Shown here piece by piece: positions 63,431-64,000 of a stretch of 64,000 nucleotides of DNA. Every line of letters starts with the position of its first letter. Position 1 is the stretch's first letter. This stretch comes from Manis javanica (lineage: Eukaryota; Chordata; Mammalia; Pholidota; Manidae). The position numbers and the translations under genes are program-made. The notes below the pieces were generated by a model that was not told the DNA's origin, made no database searches, and saw only the letters and a program-made list of their open reading frames with translations. The stretch covers positions 135,585,213-135,649,212 of the forward strand of contig NC_133174.1 of NCBI RefSeq assembly GCF_040802235.1. Reading direction: 5' to 3'.

Positions 63431-63660
63431 CCAAAAATTACCAAACAAACAACTGCTATATATAACAAAAAGGACATAGCATTTTAATTTAGTTATGTAT
63501 TGTCAGATTGCCCTCTGAGGTTATAGTAGTTCACATTCCCACATGTAACAATGCCTGCTTCCCAAAGCCTTTGCTAACACACGATGTTTTCAAACATTTT
63601 CACCCTTCCCAATCTGGTAGTTGGAAATTATGTCAGTGCAATTTTTCTTATTTAAACAAG
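63430..63660 (-). repeat. Old L1 3' region relic
   Basis: GTCAGATTGCCCTCTGAGGT, CACATTCCCACATGTAACAA and CCCAATCTGGTAGTTGGAAA follow an antisense L1 ORF2-end/3' UTR pattern. Confidence 0.45.
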
Positions 63661-63802
63661 ACTGTCTTTTCTTATGATTAATGACCACGGACCATGGATA
63701 GACTGGATCCTTCCAGAGAGCTGTGACTTGGTAGATTAGACAAGCATTTTCTTTTTGTCTTAGGTCCCCACTCATTCAACCAGTATTAACTGAGTGACTG
63801 CT

Positions 63803-64000
63803 TGTGGATAAAGTGAAGGTTCCTATGGCCAGGATTCTCATCTGGTCTTGGTTGGTTAGCTTACTAGACATGTTTGGGCAGTACATCGTTATTGACTCCA
63901 TATAAAGAGCCCTGCCTAGTGCTCTGGGCAACACGGTGGCACGGCTGCAAGGCTGCAGGAGAGCAGAGCAGAGGCTGGAGTGGTGGCAGCGCTGAGGACA
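63803..64000 (+). mobile_element. Second related LTR, cut by window end
   Basis: TGTGGATAAAGTGAAGGTTC continues as a diverged relative of the LTR at 62576 (shared GTTCCTAT, CAGGAT and CTCTG-type blocks), with a TATAAAG near 63901. A solo LTR or the 5' LTR of another provirus. Confidence 0.65.

Overview
The window is mammalian nuclear DNA. It has genes with introns, CpG-poor and AT-rich spacers, many LINE-1 (L1) copies of different ages, old L2 and MIR relics, and an ERV-L-like endogenous retrovirus. No clade-specific tRNA-derived SINE was recognised. The intact MAGEA-type gene suggests the X chromosome of a placental mammal (family knowledge, not proof). The L1 3' UTR type and the lack of SINEs would fit a lineage such as pangolins, but the species cannot be fixed from the sequence alone.

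Layout. 1-5060: L1 debris, then an L2 copy split by an unusual retroposon that joins an L1 5' UTR to an unrelated transcript-like 3' segment, with a 14-bp target-site duplication. 5064-6347: a 5'-truncated L1 with a 12-bp target-site duplication. 6974-9720: the last four exons and 3' UTR of DDX4 (VASA) with introns, broken by small deletions. 11420-11890: a CpG-rich block joined to an L1 3' tail. 15440-18640: a C-rich tract, a promoter with a composite ETS/CRE site, and one intact MAGEA-family gene (363 codons in one exon). 20578-21801: a second copy of the MAGE promoter and 5' region without a coding sequence, in which a ~200-bp unit has been tandemly amplified. 23600-37912: almost entirely old L1. 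40064-52079: a PRDM9-type gene with KRAB, SSXRD, PR/SET and zinc-finger exons recognisable and in phase, but with a lost splice donor, an in-frame stop and a finger-array frameshift. 53560-58366: L1 pieces. 58367-62890: a decayed ERV-L-like provirus lacking its 5' LTR, with a 3' LTR and no recognisable env. A related LTR starts at 63803 and leaves the window.

Functionally the only gene that looks able to make its full protein is the MAGEA-family gene. The DDX4 and PRDM9 copies are relics of other germ-cell genes. Three germline gene families therefore sit within about 45 kb, in a repeat-rich region where segmental duplication and retrotransposition have been active.
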